40,716 nt of DNA. Origin: Taishania sp. (GTDB taxonomy: Bacteria > Bacteroidota > Bacteroidia > Flavobacteriales_D > Crocinitomicaceae). The position numbers were made by a program, and so were the translations under genes. Where the stretch lies: contig JASLGM010000034.1 in NCBI GenBank assembly GCA_030150045.1, forward strand, positions 1 through 40,716, given 5' to 3'. A model generated the notes under the pieces. The model searched no databases. It was given only the letters and a program-made list of their open reading frames with translations, and was not told the DNA's origin. Shown piece by piece: positions 14,402 to 21,877 of this stretch (positions are counted from its first letter, which is position 1; every line of letters begins with the position of its first letter).

Positions 14402-15294
14402 ATAAAATGAAAATTGCCTGCGCACAATATCCAATCACACAATTTTCGGAATTCGAAGATTGGATACAACACACTACGGAGTGGGTCGAAGAAGCAGTTG
14501 CTATGCAAGCGGAAATTTTATGTTTTCCGGAATACGGTTCAATGGAATTGACTAGTTTATTGAAAGAGCAGCAAGACCCATCGCAACAAGTCGTAGAAAT
14601 GCAAACATTGGTAAAACCTTTTATTAAAACATTTTCAGACTTAGCAAGTGACAATGAAGTGGTTATTATCGCTCCGAGTATTCCGGTTTTAGAAGACAAA
14701 GAATATGTAAACAGAACCTATGTTTTTGACACTAAAGGAAACACTTTTCATCAAGACAAACTGTTTATGACCCGTTTCGAGGCAGAAGACTGGAACATTC
14801 GGTCAGGAAAGAAAGAAGTACATGTTTTCTCTTACAAGGAATTAACATTTGGCATTCAAATTTGTTACGACAATGAATTTCCTGTCGGGGCCCATTTATT
14901 ATGTAAAAATGGTGCGCAATTAATCGTTTCTCCTAGCTGCACTGAAACCTTACGTGGCGCAACACGTGTACATTTAGGCTGCCGAGCAAGAGCAATGGAA
15001 AACCAATGCTATGTTGCTGTTACGCAAACCATCGGTCTTGCGCCGTGGTCTCCGGCTGTCGACATTAATTATGGTTATAGCGCCTTCTATTCTACACCAG
15101 ATACGGGACAACCTGAATTAGGTATCTATGGTGAAGGTGAACACAACGTTGAAGGTTGGGAAATATACACTTTGGATTTAATTGGTTTAGCGGCTACCCG
15201 TAAAGACCCAGCCGTTTTCAATTTCAAAGATCAATCTTTAATAAAAATCGATCATCAAGAGCACATTACTGTCTTGACACATCAATTAGCATAA
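14398..15294 (+). CDS. Carbon-nitrogen hydrolase (nitrilase superfamily)
   Basis: A 298-residue cytoplasmic amidase or nitrilase-fold enzyme. The Glu-Lys-Cys triad is visible: E45 in LCFPEYGSMEL, K121 in HQDKLFMTRFE and C156 in FGIQICYDNEFP. The substrate is not deducible. I chose ATG 14398 because it overlaps the GNAT stop as ATGA and gives MNKMKIACAQYP at the usual N-terminus. An upstream in-frame ATG at 14383 and a downstream one at 14407 are alternatives. Coupling to the GNAT gene suggests the two act on the same amide- or amine-containing metabolite. A strong terminator follows. Confidence 0.9.
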   Translation: MNKMKIACAQYPITQFSEFEDWIQHTTEWVEEAVAMQAEILCFPEYGSMELTSLLKEQQDPSQQVVEMQTLVKPFIKTFSDLASDNEVVIIAPSIPVLEDKEYVNRTYVFDTKGNTFHQDKLFMTRFEAEDWNIRSGKKEVHVFSYKELTFGIQICYDNEFPVGAHLLCKNGAQLIVSPSCTETLRGATRVHLGCRARAMENQCYVAVTQTIGLAPWSPAVDINYGYSAFYSTPDTGQPELGIYGEGEHNVEGWEIYTLDLIGLAATRKDPAVFNFKDQSLIKIDHQEHITVLTHQLA

Positions 15295-15302
15295 ATAATG
15301 AT

Positions 15303-15336
15303 AAGCGATTCTATTTACAAGGGATCGCTTTTTTTG
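15303..15336 (+). terminator. Intrinsic terminator of the SnoaL-GNAT-nitrilase operon
   Basis: AAGCGAT (15303-15309) pairs with ATCGCTT (15324-15330) and runs into a T tract, starting 8 nt after the nitrilase stop. Confidence 0.8.
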
Positions 15337-15396
15337 CATTTTTTAGTAAAAGAAACAGGATGCAGAATAAAGATTTACGAAGAAAATAGAGTGTAT

Positions 15397-15425
15397 AAAA
15401 AAAGCCTTGCCGTTGTCAAGGCTTT
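15397..15425 (-). terminator. Intrinsic terminator of tRNA-Leu
   Basis: On the minus strand AAAGCCTTG pairs with CAAGGCTTT around a 7-nt loop, followed by a short T run. It begins 3 nt after the tRNA 3' end. Confidence 0.85.
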
Positions 15426-15427
15426 AG

Positions 15428-15509
15428 TACCCGAGGCCGGAATCGAACCGGCACTCCCGAAAGAACAGGATTTTGAATCCAGCGCGTCTACCAGTTCCGC
15501 CACTCGGGC
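15428..15509 (-). tRNA. tRNA-Leu (anticodon CAA)
   Basis: An 82-nt class II tRNA. The acceptor stem is GCCCGAG/CTCGGGT (closing G-T pair), discriminator A. The anticodon loop is TTCAAAA, giving anticodon CAA for TTG codons. The T arm is CCGGTTCGAATCCGG, and a long variable arm is typical of Leu. One anticodon-stem pair (T28-T42) is mismatched. CCA is not encoded. A terminator follows directly. The rest of the 382-bp gap between the nitrilase gene and recA holds three terminators and nothing else I can name. Confidence 0.93.
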
Positions 15510-15636
15510 TTTTCAAAATCGTGAGGGCAAAGATAAGACAATATTTCTTTTTAATTGCAAACCGATCACTAGTTTTTTCAATCTTTTTTACAAACCACTG
15601 TTAACGTATTGGTTATCGCCACTTAAAGTGGAATTA

Positions 15637-15660
15637 AAACGGGCCATGCCTGACCCGTTT
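15637..15660 (-). terminator. Probable intrinsic terminator of recA
   Basis: On the minus strand AAACGGG (15660-15654) pairs with CCCGTTT (15643-15637) around a 10-nt loop, followed by T-rich sequence. It lies 17 nt after the recA stop. Confidence 0.65.
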
Positions 15661-15676
15661 CACCTACGATATGCAA

Positions 15677-16711
15677 TTATTCTTGTTCACCTTCAGTAGG
15701 AACTACTGGCGTGCCTCCAAGAATGTCTTTAATCTTTGTTTCTAGTTCCAGCATCAATTCTGGATTATCAAGGATAAGGTTTTTAACGGCATCTCTACCT
15801 TGTCCTAAGCGAGTTTCTCCATAAGAGAACCAAGAGCCACTTTTCTTAATTACGTTTAAGTCAACACCAAGGTCAATGATTTCTCCAACCTTTGAGATTC
15901 CTTCTCCGTACATGATATCAAATTCAGCACGTTTGAAAGGGGGAGCTACTTTATTTTTCACCACTTTCACTTTCACGCGGTTACCAATTACATCTTCACC
16001 ATCTTTAATTTGAGTTGCTCTACGTATGTCAATACGCACAGAAGCATAAAACTTCAATGCATTTCCTCCTGTAGTTGTTTCAGGATTCCCGAACATTACA
16101 CCGATTTTATCCCTTAACTGATTGATGAAAATACAGCAGCACTTCGCTTTATTAATAGACCCTGTTAACTTACGAAGAGCCTTAGACATTAATCTCGCTT
16201 GTAATCCCATTTGAGAATCACCCATTTCACCTTCTATTTCTGCTTTTGGTGTTAATGCTGCTACTGAATCGACCACTAAAAGGTCAATCGCTCCAGAACG
16301 AATTAAGTTATCTGCAATTTCTAACGCTTGTTCACCATTATCTGGTTGTGCAATCAACAAATTGTCAATATCTACTCCTAATTTCGCAGCATAGAACTGA
16401 TCAAATGCATGCTCCGCATCAATGATTGCAGCAATACCTCCCTGTTTCTGAACTTCAGCAATAGCATGAATTGCCAAAGTTGTTTTACCAGAAGACTCAG
16501 GTCCATAAATCTCAACGATTCTCCCTTTTGGCAATCCATTTACACCTAAAGCTAAATCTAAAGTCAAGGATCCGGTAGGGATAACTTCAACTGCCTCAAC
16601 AGGTTCGTCTCCTAATTTCATAACCGTACCTTTTCCGTACGTTTTATCCAATTTCTCAAGCGTTAACTGTAACGCTTTTAATTTTTCTACATTTACTTCT
16701 TTGCTTGCCAT
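15677..16711 (-). CDS. recA: Recombinase A
   Basis: DNA-dependent ATPase that forms filaments on single-stranded DNA, catalyses strand exchange and triggers SOS-type responses. The 344-residue length is normal. The Walker A G70-PESSGK-T77, the Walker B region LLVVDSVAALTPKAE, the L1/L2 DNA-binding loops (GDSQMGLQARLMSKALRK and FGNPETTTGGNALKFYAS, both complete) and the acidic C-terminal tail are all present. It lies 81 bp downstream of bcp with its own -7 box, so it can be transcribed independently. No LexA-like palindrome is evident in that gap. Confidence 0.98.
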   Translation of the reverse strand: MASKEVNVEKLKALQLTLEKLDKTYGKGTVMKLGDEPVEAVEVIPTGSLTLDLALGVNGLPKGRIVEIYGPESSGKTTLAIHAIAEVQKQGGIAAIIDAEHAFDQFYAAKLGVDIDNLLIAQPDNGEQALEIADNLIRSGAIDLLVVDSVAALTPKAEIEGEMGDSQMGLQARLMSKALRKLTGSINKAKCCCIFINQLRDKIGVMFGNPETTTGGNALKFYASVRIDIRRATQIKDGEDVIGNRVKVKVVKNKVAPPFKRAEFDIMYGEGISKVGEIIDLGVDLNVIKKSGSWFSYGETRLGQGRDAVKNLILDNPELMLELETKIKDILGGTPVVPTEGEQE

Positions 16712-16747
16712 ATCGTAGGGTTTTTGTATTTCTTTTTATTTACAGGA

Positions 16748-16755
16748 CAAAGATA
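16748..16755 (-). promoter_or_regulatory. Bacteroidota -7 promoter box for recA
   Basis: TATCTTTG on the minus strand matches TAnnTTTG and lies 36 nt before the recA ATG, inside the bcp-recA gap. No clear -33 TTG is seen. Confidence 0.55.
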
Positions 16756-16792
16756 TCCTTAGATGAACGTAATCTATTTACGTTCTGAAAAA

Positions 16793-17263
16793 TTAGATGT
16801 ACAAATCTAAAATTTGTTTAGTTTGCTCTTTTGTATTTGGTTTTTCGATGATGTGTTCAATTCGTCCTGTTTCATCAATAATAAATGTTGTTCTATGAAT
16901 ACCGTCGTATTCTTTTCCCATAAACTTTTTATATCCCCAAACACCATAGCTTTGTATCAATACTTTGTCTACATCAGCTATTAAACTGAAATCAAGATTA
17001 TACTTAGCTGCAAATCGCTCGTGTCTTACCTCATCGTCAGCACTGACACCAATAACAACAAAATTATGTTTTGTAAGTTCACTTAAATGCTCTTGTAAAT
17101 TACACGCTTGAGCTGTACATCCAGGGGTCATATCCTTCGGATAAAAATAAAGAATAATCTTTTTCCCTTTATTCATTGAAAGATTTACCTCCATTCCTCT
17201 GTGGTCTTTTACATGAAAATCGGGAGCATTGTCCCCTACTTTCAAATCATTAAATCGTGCCAT
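16793..17263 (-). CDS. bcp: Thioredoxin-dependent peroxiredoxin (Bcp/PrxQ type)
   Basis: Reduces hydrogen peroxide and organic hydroperoxides in the cytoplasm, recycled by thioredoxin. At 156 residues it has the usual length. The PrxQ-type motif is YPKDMTPGCTAQAC, with peroxidatic C49 and resolving C54 five residues later, and R127 in HRTTFIIDETG matches the conserved Arg region. It has its own well-formed promoter (17294-17324) and precedes recA on the same strand. Confidence 0.95.
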   Translation of the reverse strand: MARFNDLKVGDNAPDFHVKDHRGMEVNLSMNKGKKIILYFYPKDMTPGCTAQACNLQEHLSELTKHNFVVIGVSADDEVRHERFAAKYNLDFSLIADVDKVLIQSYGVWGYKKFMGKEYDGIHRTTFIIDETGRIEHIIEKPNTKEQTKQILDLYI

Positions 17264-17293
17264 AATTTTTAGAATTGCATATCGTTAATGATT

Positions 17294-17324
17294 CAAATGT
17301 AAAACGAAAAAAAACATTTGACAA
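17294..17324 (-). promoter_or_regulatory. Promoter of bcp (-33 TTG, -7 TACATTTG)
   Basis: On the minus strand TTG (17324-17322), a 20-nt spacer and TACATTTG (17301-17294) fit the Bacteroidota consensus TTG-N17-23-TAnnTTTG. The leader to the ATG at 17263 would be about 25 nt. It is the best two-part promoter in the window. Confidence 0.7.
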
Positions 17325-17368
17325 GTTTTTAACCGTTTTTTTGATTAATATTTAACCTATAAATGGAA

Positions 17369-17390
17369 ATAGCAGGCCGAAACCTGCTAT
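17369..17390 (-). terminator. Hairpin after the M1 aminopeptidase gene
   Basis: ATAGCAGG and CCTGCTAT form a perfect 8-bp stem with a 6-nt loop, 20 nt after the stop on the minus strand. Only TTT follows, so it is a weak or Rho-assisted terminator candidate. Confidence 0.6.
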
Positions 17391-17410
17391 ATCACTATGA
17401 TTATTTGTTA

Positions 17411-20002
17411 TTAATTCCTTTTAATTTTTTCTTTAATCACCTTAAATTTAGCTTGATATTCCTCTGCATTAGCAGGTGTCAACTGTCCTTCTTTTAGTAA
17501 AGCACTCAGTTCTTTTTCAGAATCTACAATCATTGTTTCAATATATTCGAAATTATTTTTCATAAACATCTTCGCATACATTCCCCCATCCTTTTCTACA
17601 ATTTTTAGTACATCAACTACTTCTGATAACTCATCTATACCTGATTGTACACCATAGCGTGTAATAGAATTAACCATTGAAACTTCATTGAACCCATTCA
17701 TCCTTCCACTTAACAAAGCATCTTTCATAAACGGAAATGCTTTTGGATTATCACTATTCATGTACATTTCAGCTAATACAACATCAATATCACCAACTTT
17801 TAAACTTTCTAATTTAGGCGCCCATTCCATTGCAGAGATAGGATTAATCTCGTTTAATAGCTGTAATGCTGTACCAATAACAACATAAGAAGAATCTTTA
17901 TCTAAGCGACTAACACAAGCTTTTTCCAAATCAATATGATTTAGTTTTTTCATAGCTTTTAATGCAGTAGATCGCACTAAAGAAGAAGGGTCTTTGTCTA
18001 CCATTAGAGCTGCTTTATCATTTGCCAAGCTAATATTACCTTCTTTCAAACGATTAACATTTTCCAATGCTTTAGCTCGAATTCCTTTATATGGATCATT
18101 CAAAGCGTCTAGAATCAATTTTTGGAAGTCTGGCGACTTATATCCATAAATTAAAGCATTGTTTCTTGTTCTCCAGTTTTCAGCGGCATAATATTGTTTA
18201 ACAAAATAATCCGCTGGTTTCAGCTCCTTAGAAACACCTAATAATACTTCATCAAAATCAGCCATTGCTGTTTCAACCATCCCATCAACAGGAAAAACAA
18301 AGGTTGTATCTAGAGAAGAAAGTGTCACCTTATATTTATGTAAACCCTTTTGATCTTTTATTGCAATAACATGAGGTAATTTATAAATAGGGAATTCCTT
18401 TACATTTTGTTTTTGTTTCACATTCACTTTTAATGTATCATTCACTGTAGAGAAAGTAAATTCTAAATTTGGATGTCCTTTACCAGTGAACCATTGGTTG
18501 AAGAACCAATTCAAATCTTCACCTGACACGGCTTCCATTGCAATTCTCAATGAATGATAATCAACAGCGGTAAATGCATTATCTTTAAGATACTTTTTTA
18601 AACCAGCATAAAATGCTTCGTCTCCTAGATAATTACGTAGCATATGTACAATTCTTCCCCCCTTATTATATGTATGTGCATCAAACATATCTTCTCTTGA
18701 GGAGTAATCATACCAAACTAGATCATGGTGGCCTGTTCCTTGAGCGGATTGCAGATATCCATTTTCTTCTTTGGCTGCATTAAAATCCGCTTCGTCTTTC
18801 CCATATCTAAATTCATCCCACATGTATTGAGAATAATTGGCAAAAGCTTCATTTAAAGCTAAATTGGACCAAGATTCTGCGGTCACTAAATCACCAAACC
18901 AGTGATGAATCAATTCATGTGCGATAATAGATTGATCATTTTCATCTATGAGTTGGTTCTTGGTTTTATATACAAAATCTCCAAAAACAGATGCGGAAGT
19001 ATTCTCCATCGCTCCTGAAACATAATCCCTAACAACAATTTGATGGTATTTATCCCAAGGATATTCTATTCCTAATACCTCTGAAAAGAAAGCTATCATT
19101 GCTGGCGTTTCCCCAAAAATATCTTTTGCATACTTTTCCCATTCTGGCTCAACATAATAAAAGACATCCATCTTTGACCCATCTTTACGGGTATAATAAT
19201 CTTTTACAATCTTGTATTCACCAATCCCCAACATAAAGAGATAAGGCGCGTGCTTAAGGTCTTGCTTCCAATAATCCGTACGTGTACCATCTGTATTCTT
19301 CTTGGACGAAACGAGTTTACCATTTGAAAGCGTTACATATTTATCTTCTACTGTAATATACGTTTCCTGTGTTGATTTAGCATTTGGAGAATCAATAGTT
19401 GGGAACCAAACCGAATTCGACTCCGTTTCTCCTTGTGTCCAGATTTGAGGCATTTTATTGCCTTCCTTCCCAGTTGGATTTATAAAATAAAGGCCTTTAT
19501 CAGATGTAATTGCCGCACTTCCTCCCGTCTCTCTTTCATTTGGTTTAGATACATAATCTATAACAAGCGTATAACTCTCCTCTTTCGTAAATTTCTTTCC
19601 TAAATCAATTGTTAATACATCTGCATTATAGGTATATGACAATGCTTTATTTTTCATTGAAACAGAAATGATTTCCATTCCCTTTGCATCTAATACTAAT
19701 TCCGATTGTGGATAGAAGTGAGGTTTAGCAGTAATCGTGGCTTTACCATACAAATAGGCTTTATTCCAATCTGGCTTTACCTCCAGTTTGGTATGCACAA
19801 TATCATTAAACAAAGTTCTCGATCCATGAAATATTGCTCTACGTGTAGGGTGCAATAGATTCTGCTCCGTTTTTGACGTGGAAACGGTTGTATTTTTGGG
19901 AGTTTCCACCGTCGTTGTCCCGACTACTCCTTCTTTTTCTTTGGCCGTCCCACATGCATTAAGCAATAAAGAACCAGTTAAAACCCAATAAAAATGTTTC
20001 AT
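17411..20002 (-). CDS. M1 family metallopeptidase (aminopeptidase N-like) lipoprotein
   Basis: An 863-residue zinc aminopeptidase, expected to trim peptides in the periplasm or at the outer membrane. The N-terminus MKHFYWVLTGSLLLNAC has a lipobox with C17. The substrate-binding GAMEN motif is at 330-334 (SGAMENTSA). The zinc site is H362-E363-L-I-H366 with E385 19 residues after H366 (ESWSNLALNEAF), so the catalytic set is complete. The region beyond about residue 600 consists of helical HEAT-like repeats covering the site. It is monocistronic, divergent from the biotin carrier gene, with a hairpin after its stop. Confidence 0.94.
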   Translation of the reverse strand: MKHFYWVLTGSLLLNACGTAKEKEGVVGTTTVETPKNTTVSTSKTEQNLLHPTRRAIFHGSRTLFNDIVHTKLEVKPDWNKAYLYGKATITAKPHFYPQSELVLDAKGMEIISVSMKNKALSYTYNADVLTIDLGKKFTKEESYTLVIDYVSKPNERETGGSAAITSDKGLYFINPTGKEGNKMPQIWTQGETESNSVWFPTIDSPNAKSTQETYITVEDKYVTLSNGKLVSSKKNTDGTRTDYWKQDLKHAPYLFMLGIGEYKIVKDYYTRKDGSKMDVFYYVEPEWEKYAKDIFGETPAMIAFFSEVLGIEYPWDKYHQIVVRDYVSGAMENTSASVFGDFVYKTKNQLIDENDQSIIAHELIHHWFGDLVTAESWSNLALNEAFANYSQYMWDEFRYGKDEADFNAAKEENGYLQSAQGTGHHDLVWYDYSSREDMFDAHTYNKGGRIVHMLRNYLGDEAFYAGLKKYLKDNAFTAVDYHSLRIAMEAVSGEDLNWFFNQWFTGKGHPNLEFTFSTVNDTLKVNVKQKQNVKEFPIYKLPHVIAIKDQKGLHKYKVTLSSLDTTFVFPVDGMVETAMADFDEVLLGVSKELKPADYFVKQYYAAENWRTRNNALIYGYKSPDFQKLILDALNDPYKGIRAKALENVNRLKEGNISLANDKAALMVDKDPSSLVRSTALKAMKKLNHIDLEKACVSRLDKDSSYVVIGTALQLLNEINPISAMEWAPKLESLKVGDIDVVLAEMYMNSDNPKAFPFMKDALLSGRMNGFNEVSMVNSITRYGVQSGIDELSEVVDVLKIVEKDGGMYAKMFMKNNFEYIETMIVDSEKELSALLKEGQLTPANAEEYQAKFKVIKEKIKRN

Positions 20003-20082
20003 AGAAATTCGTTTATTTTATAAAAGTGGATATTAATTTTATAATAAAGCTCAAAAATGTGATAATCGGTCTAAGATTGTTT

Positions 20083-20090
20083 TATTTTTG
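20083..20090 (+). promoter_or_regulatory. Bacteroidota -7 promoter box for the biotin carrier gene
   Basis: TATTTTTG matches TAnnTTTG and lies 19 nt before the ATG at 20110. It falls inside a longer open frame that begins at 20026, and supports the downstream start. Confidence 0.5.
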
Positions 20091-20109
20091 TCTGAAAAAC
20101 ATCTTATTA

Positions 20110-20577
20110 ATGCTACACGACAATTGGTCATTTGACGGAAATGCGGTTATTGCAACAGATGGTGCGGTAATCAAGTGGGACGATAATACTTTCTTTACTA
20201 TCAATTTTAACGGCAACACGTTCAACGGTGAGGTTATTAAAGAAGATATTGAGAACAACAATCTAGAGTTAAAAATCGGTCACCGAGTTTTTAAGATTTC
20301 CAAAAAAGGAGAATTAGATGCCTTAATCGCAGAATTAGGTATGGACGCTCCAAAAGTTAGAAAACTTAAAGAACTACAAGCGCCAATGCCAGGAAGAATA
20401 CTAAGCATCGCTGTAGAAATAGGTCAAGAAATTAATGTTGGTGACGATATCCTATCGTTGGAAGCCATGAAAATGGAAAACATCTTAAAGGCAGAAGGAA
20501 CTGGAATTGTAAAAGCTATTCTTGTGAATGCTGGAGATGTTGTTGAAAAAGGTGCGATAATAATCGACTTCGAATAA
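20110..20577 (+). CDS. Biotin carboxyl carrier protein (acyl-CoA carboxylase type)
   Basis: A 155-residue carrier whose biotin swings between a carboxylase and a carboxyltransferase. The biotinyl domain occupies about 85-155: the AMKME motif places biotinylated K121 34 residues from the C-terminus, the normal distance, and PMPGRILSI marks the domain start. The N-terminal 80 residues are a linker domain typical of Bacteroidota acyl-CoA carboxylase carriers rather than E. coli AccB. I reject the earlier in-frame start at 20026, since it adds a hydrophobic leader containing the -7 box. No carboxylase subunit lies next to it in the window, so the partner (acetyl- or propionyl-CoA carboxylase) is undetermined. 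Confidence 0.88.
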   Translation: MLHDNWSFDGNAVIATDGAVIKWDDNTFFTINFNGNTFNGEVIKEDIENNNLELKIGHRVFKISKKGELDALIAELGMDAPKVRKLKELQAPMPGRILSIAVEIGQEINVGDDILSLEAMKMENILKAEGTGIVKAILVNAGDVVEKGAIIIDFE

Positions 20578-20593
20578 TATATAAAAGACATCA

Positions 20594-20621
20594 TAAAAAA
20601 AGGGAGCGTTGCTCCCTTTTT
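20594..20621. terminator. Bidirectional intrinsic terminator
   Basis: AAAAAAAGGGAGC and GCTCCCTTTTTTT flank a 3-nt loop. It can terminate the biotin carrier gene on the plus strand and, read on the minus strand, the 20622 gene, whose stop codon sits at its edge. Confidence 0.85.
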
Positions 20622-20840
20622 TTAATGCTTTAAATTCTTTTGTTTTACATTATCTGTACGATTAAAAACCAAAGAGATGATACTGGGGTACTTATGTCCA
20701 AATTCCATGGTTACCCATTCATACAATTTGTTTATTTCCTCTTGATCCTTAATCCATTTCAATGCTTTTAGTAGTTCCTTTTGAAACAAAAAAGCATCAA
20801 AACTTACTTTCGTAAGTATCTTTTTAGTTAGCTCAACCAT
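20622..20840 (-). CDS. Small conserved-looking cytoplasmic protein, function unknown
   Basis: A 72-residue protein with no signal or membrane segment. It looks alpha-helical, with many Lys and Leu residues (FLFQKELLKALKWIKD at about 18-33, a probable amphipathic helix) and a basic C-terminal tail. I do not recognise the family. Coding is supported by codon content, a flanking bidirectional terminator and its separation from both neighbours. It lies 69 bp downstream of the Omp28 gene on the same strand and may be read through from that operon. Confidence 0.6.
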   Translation of the reverse strand: MVELTKKILTKVSFDAFLFQKELLKALKWIKDQEEINKLYEWVTMEFGHKYPSIISLVFNRTDNVKQKNLKH

Positions 20841-20909
20841 TACTACATTGTATTTTAAGTATTTCCTAATTTACACAAAAAATCAAAACAAGGTTCTGAG
20901 TTTAACATA

Positions 20910-21875
20910 TTATTGTCTGAATTTTCGTTTAATTACTTGATACACTTCATGTGTTTGTTTATCGTACACATAGATTAATAAATGCATACCATTTGCATCT
21001 TGAACTGCATTTTGACCGTCTAACGATAACAAATTCAACAACTCAAAACTATAATCCACATAGTATTTTCCATTTTCTTTTTTTAAGGCATCTGTCAATG
21101 TAACTCCCCAAGTGTTTCCCCCAACATTTCCTCGATAAATATCCCTATGTACATACGCCTCTTGCCTAACAGCATTGACGTTTTGGGGTGCAATCAAACT
21201 ATCTTGTTGAATCACCGCAATCAATCCCAATTCGGCAGATAATGAAGGCTCAACCTCAACCTCTGTGTGTAAGAAAACCCCTTTTGTAGCAGCAAAGTAA
21301 TTCGCAACAGCCTTTACTTTTACTTTCAATGAAGTAGCCAATCCATCATTAACCTGCTGAGTCAATACACTTGCAGGAAAAAAGATTTCTGTTGATCCTG
21401 GATATTTGATTCTACTGCTGCTAACTGCTGGATTTCCAATAAAGCCAAGGTTTGGATCAGCACCAAAAAAACGAGCTAATTCTGTTCCGTTTGTAGATGA
21501 GAAATCTACTGGATAATTCGTTGTTACAAATTGAAAGTTGGACAATCCATTAGGGGATGCATGTATCGAAGAAACAAAAACACGTTCTGGATTCAGATGA
21601 TGCAAATTATGAGCAACCGCTGCAGCTCCTGGACAATATTGACAATTATGACCTGTAAAATCATCAATCAAAATATTCCTATCTGTACTAGGGGTAATCG
21701 TGTCGAAATTCGGCCACTTTGTATCTAAATATTGCTGCCATTGACCAGGGAACAAATCTGTATTTAGATCCGTAGTATATGAATTGGCAGGATAGATGTT
21801 TGTTACCTTATCACAAGAGAACATCATCAACGCTCCCAATATTGCACTAAATATTTTCGTTTTCATTTGTATCAT
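20910..21875 (-). CDS. Omp28-related outer-membrane lipoprotein
   Basis: A 321-residue lipoprotein: the signal peptide ends in MMFSC with lipidated C21. Residues about 65-190 form the Omp28 family's thioredoxin-like domain, with the redox-type motif C78-Q-Y-C81 in DDFTGHNCQYCPG. The C-terminal part is a beta-rich domain. Two starts are possible: ATG 21875, two nt after the upstream stop, and ATG 21866. Both retain the signal peptide. It is the last gene of the TlpA, DUF6029, Omp28 operon, so a thiol-disulfide function at the outer membrane is a reasonable inference. The name derives from a Porphyromonas gingivalis adhesin. Confidence 0.85.
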   Translation of the reverse strand: MIQMKTKIFSAILGALMMFSCDKVTNIYPANSYTTDLNTDLFPGQWQQYLDTKWPNFDTITPSTDRNILIDDFTGHNCQYCPGAAAVAHNLHHLNPERVFVSSIHASPNGLSNFQFVTTNYPVDFSSTNGTELARFFGADPNLGFIGNPAVSSSRIKYPGSTEIFFPASVLTQQVNDGLATSLKVKVKAVANYFAATKGVFLHTEVEVEPSLSAELGLIAVIQQDSLIAPQNVNAVRQEAYVHRDIYRGNVGGNTWGVTLTDALKKENGKYYVDYSFELLNLLSLDGQNAVQDANGMHLLIYVYDKQTHEVYQVIKRKFRQ

Positions 21876-21877
21876 TT

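Noticed and set aside
14187..14699. Minus-strand frame of 170 codons
   Set aside because: It is antisense to the GNAT and nitrilase genes, whose active-site motifs are clear; Cys- and Ser-rich shadow composition.
15298..15699. Open frame of 133 codons between the nitrilase gene and recA
   Set aside because: It crosses two terminators, the tRNA-Leu gene antisense and the recA 3' end.
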